A stretch of DNA of 6,095 nucleotides from Eubacteriales Family XIII. Incertae Sedis bacterium (lineage in GTDB: Bacteria; Bacillota; Clostridia; Peptostreptococcales; Anaerovoracaceae): positions 1-6,095 of the forward strand of contig JAITKU010000221.1 of NCBI GenBank assembly GCA_031278255.1, given 5' to 3'. This document shows, one piece after another, positions 5,394 to 6,095 of this stretch. How positions within the stretch are numbered: the stretch's first letter is position 1; each line of letters opens with the position of its first letter. The notes under the pieces are model-generated. The model saw nothing but the letters and a program-made list of their open reading frames with translations, searched no databases and was not told the origin of the DNA. The translations under genes and the position numbers were made by a program.

Positions 5394-6080
5394 ATGTATG
5401 ACAAAACGGCCGGCAGCCGGCAGGCGGTCTTGTTTCTCGGCAAAAGAAATGACGCTTGCTGCGAAGCGGCATTGCGCTTCATTCAGAAGAATTTTGAGAA
5501 TGTCACATATTATCTCGGCGAATGGGGCGATCCTTTCCCGGAGGACCTCGACCGGTGGGAGGGGGACTGCATAATATCGTATCTGTCCCGGTGGATAGTC
5601 CCGGAGGACCTGATAAAAAGGGCAAAAAAGGCGGCCGTAAACTTTCATCCCGCGAGTCCGGCCTATCCGGGAATCGGTTGCAATAATTTCGCATTGTATG
5701 AAAACGCAACGGAATACGGGGTTACATGCCATTACATGCACAAGCGGGTCGATACCGGCAGGATTATCGCGGTCAAGCGCTTTCCCGTTTTTCCGACGGA
5801 CGATGTGGCTTCCCTGCTTTCTCGCACGTATGCGTTTCAATTGGTCTTGTTTTATGAAATTATCGGCGGAATCCTAAAAGGGGAGGCGTTGCCGCTCTCG
5901 ACGGAGCAATGGACAAGGGCGCCCTTTTCTCGAAAGGAGTTCAATGAACTGCGCAGAATCACGCCGGAAATGGACCGCGCGGAGGTCGAAAGGCGCATAC
6001 GGGCGACGAATTACAAGCAGTTCAAACCGACGACGGAGATGAACGGGTTTGTATTTGAATTGAAAACGGAGGGGGATTGA
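5394..6080 (+). CDS. Formyltransferase-family protein (probable N-formyltransferase of an amino sugar or metabolite)
   Basis: The 228 residues match the catalytic domain of folate-dependent formyltransferases, which move a formyl group from N10-formyltetrahydrofolate to an amine. A Rossmann-like start (AVLFLGKRND, 11-20) is followed by the catalytic core: Asn83 and His85 in NFHPASPAYPGIGCNNFALYE, and Asp120 in KRVDTGRI, equivalent to the N/H/D set of methionyl-tRNA formyltransferase. The tRNA enzyme is about 315 residues with a C-terminal tRNA-binding domain. Here there is only a short tail (PFSRKEFNELRRITPEMD...RRIRATNY...FELK). That tail is typical of stand-alone sugar-nucleotide or metabolite formyltransferases, so initiator-tRNA formylation is unlikely. 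The HPxxPxYPGIGCxNFALY variant also differs from the HxSLLPxYRG of the tRNA enzyme. It has its own promoter and is divergent from the export operon, possibly heading another operon. The acceptor substrate is not identifiable. Confidence 0.88.
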   Translation: MYDKTAGSRQAVLFLGKRNDACCEAALRFIQKNFENVTYYLGEWGDPFPEDLDRWEGDCIISYLSRWIVPEDLIKRAKKAAVNFHPASPAYPGIGCNNFALYENATEYGVTCHYMHKRVDTGRIIAVKRFPVFPTDDVASLLSRTYAFQLVLFYEIIGGILKGEALPLSTEQWTRAPFSRKEFNELRRITPEMDRAEVERRIRATNYKQFKPTTEMNGFVFELKTEGD

Positions 6081-6095
6081 GCGAGACCCTCATGT
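6077..6095 (+). CDS. Possible start of a downstream gene, cut off by the window end
   Basis: A TTG at 6077-6079 overlaps the formyltransferase stop (6078-6080) and is preceded by GGAGG (6068-6072) with 4 bases between. It would read MSETLM and continue out of the window. An ATG at 6092 in the same frame is the alternative start, though it has no ribosome binding site at normal distance. Such an overlap would make the two genes one translationally coupled operon. Only six codons are visible, so no product can be named. Confidence 0.4.

Noticed and set aside
5217..5840. Minus-strand open frame of 207 residues opposite the formyltransferase
   Set aside because: No recognisable domain, antisense to a gene with intact catalytic motifs, and it runs through the promoter region.
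1..6095. CRISPR array, tRNA, rRNA, integrase or insertion sequence
   Set aside because: No regularly spaced long repeats, no tRNA-like cloverleaf, no rRNA sequence and no transposase or recombinase motifs were seen on either strand.

Overview
The window (about 58% G+C by eye) looks like chromosomal DNA from a high-GC member of the Firmicutes/Clostridia. The clues are strong AAGGAG-type ribosome binding sites, near-consensus TTGAC(A/C)-N17-TAT(A/G)AT promoters, and a TetR-ABC-FtsX-HlyD export operon with no outer-membrane partner in view. The taxonomic placement is inference; no marker gene is present.

Layout: bases 1-112 hold a dense cluster of perfect or near-perfect inverted repeats, downstream of the last gene of a minus-strand operon. 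That operon runs right to left from about 5173 to 158. It encodes a TetR-family regulator (TTG start at 5128), a LolD/MacB-type ABC ATPase (3638-4345), a 787-residue permease with two FtsX-type modules (1269-3632), and a membrane-anchored HlyD/MacA-type adaptor (158-1231). Gaps are 12, 5 and 37 bases, so the genes are almost certainly co-transcribed. The ATPase, permease and adaptor together should form an ATP-driven exporter or extractor of the MacAB/YknXYZ kind. The regulator presumably represses the operon until an unknown ligand appears.

The intergenic region 5129-5393 is the regulatory centre. It has a textbook minus-strand promoter (TTGACC-17-TATAAT) bracketed by two copies of the same 17-bp palindrome TTGACC-N5-GGTCAA, one on the -35 box and one on the transcription start. 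This is the expected form of an autoregulated TetR circuit. The same palindromes also provide an overlapping possible plus-strand promoter. Upstream of the minus -35 lie four helically phased GAAATTG-like repeats. A separate plus-strand promoter (TTGACA-17-TATGAT) follows at 5281-5309.

On the plus strand, 5394-6080 encodes a compact formyltransferase-fold protein with an intact N/H/D catalytic set, probably an N-formyltransferase of an amino sugar or other metabolite. A further gene may begin at a TTG overlapping its stop codon and run off the window.

The oddest region is the 5' end of the regulator gene. It has an extra N-terminal stretch of about 50 low-complexity residues containing a C9 tract and a perfect 13-bp all-GC inverted repeat, directly before the point where a normal TetR protein would begin.
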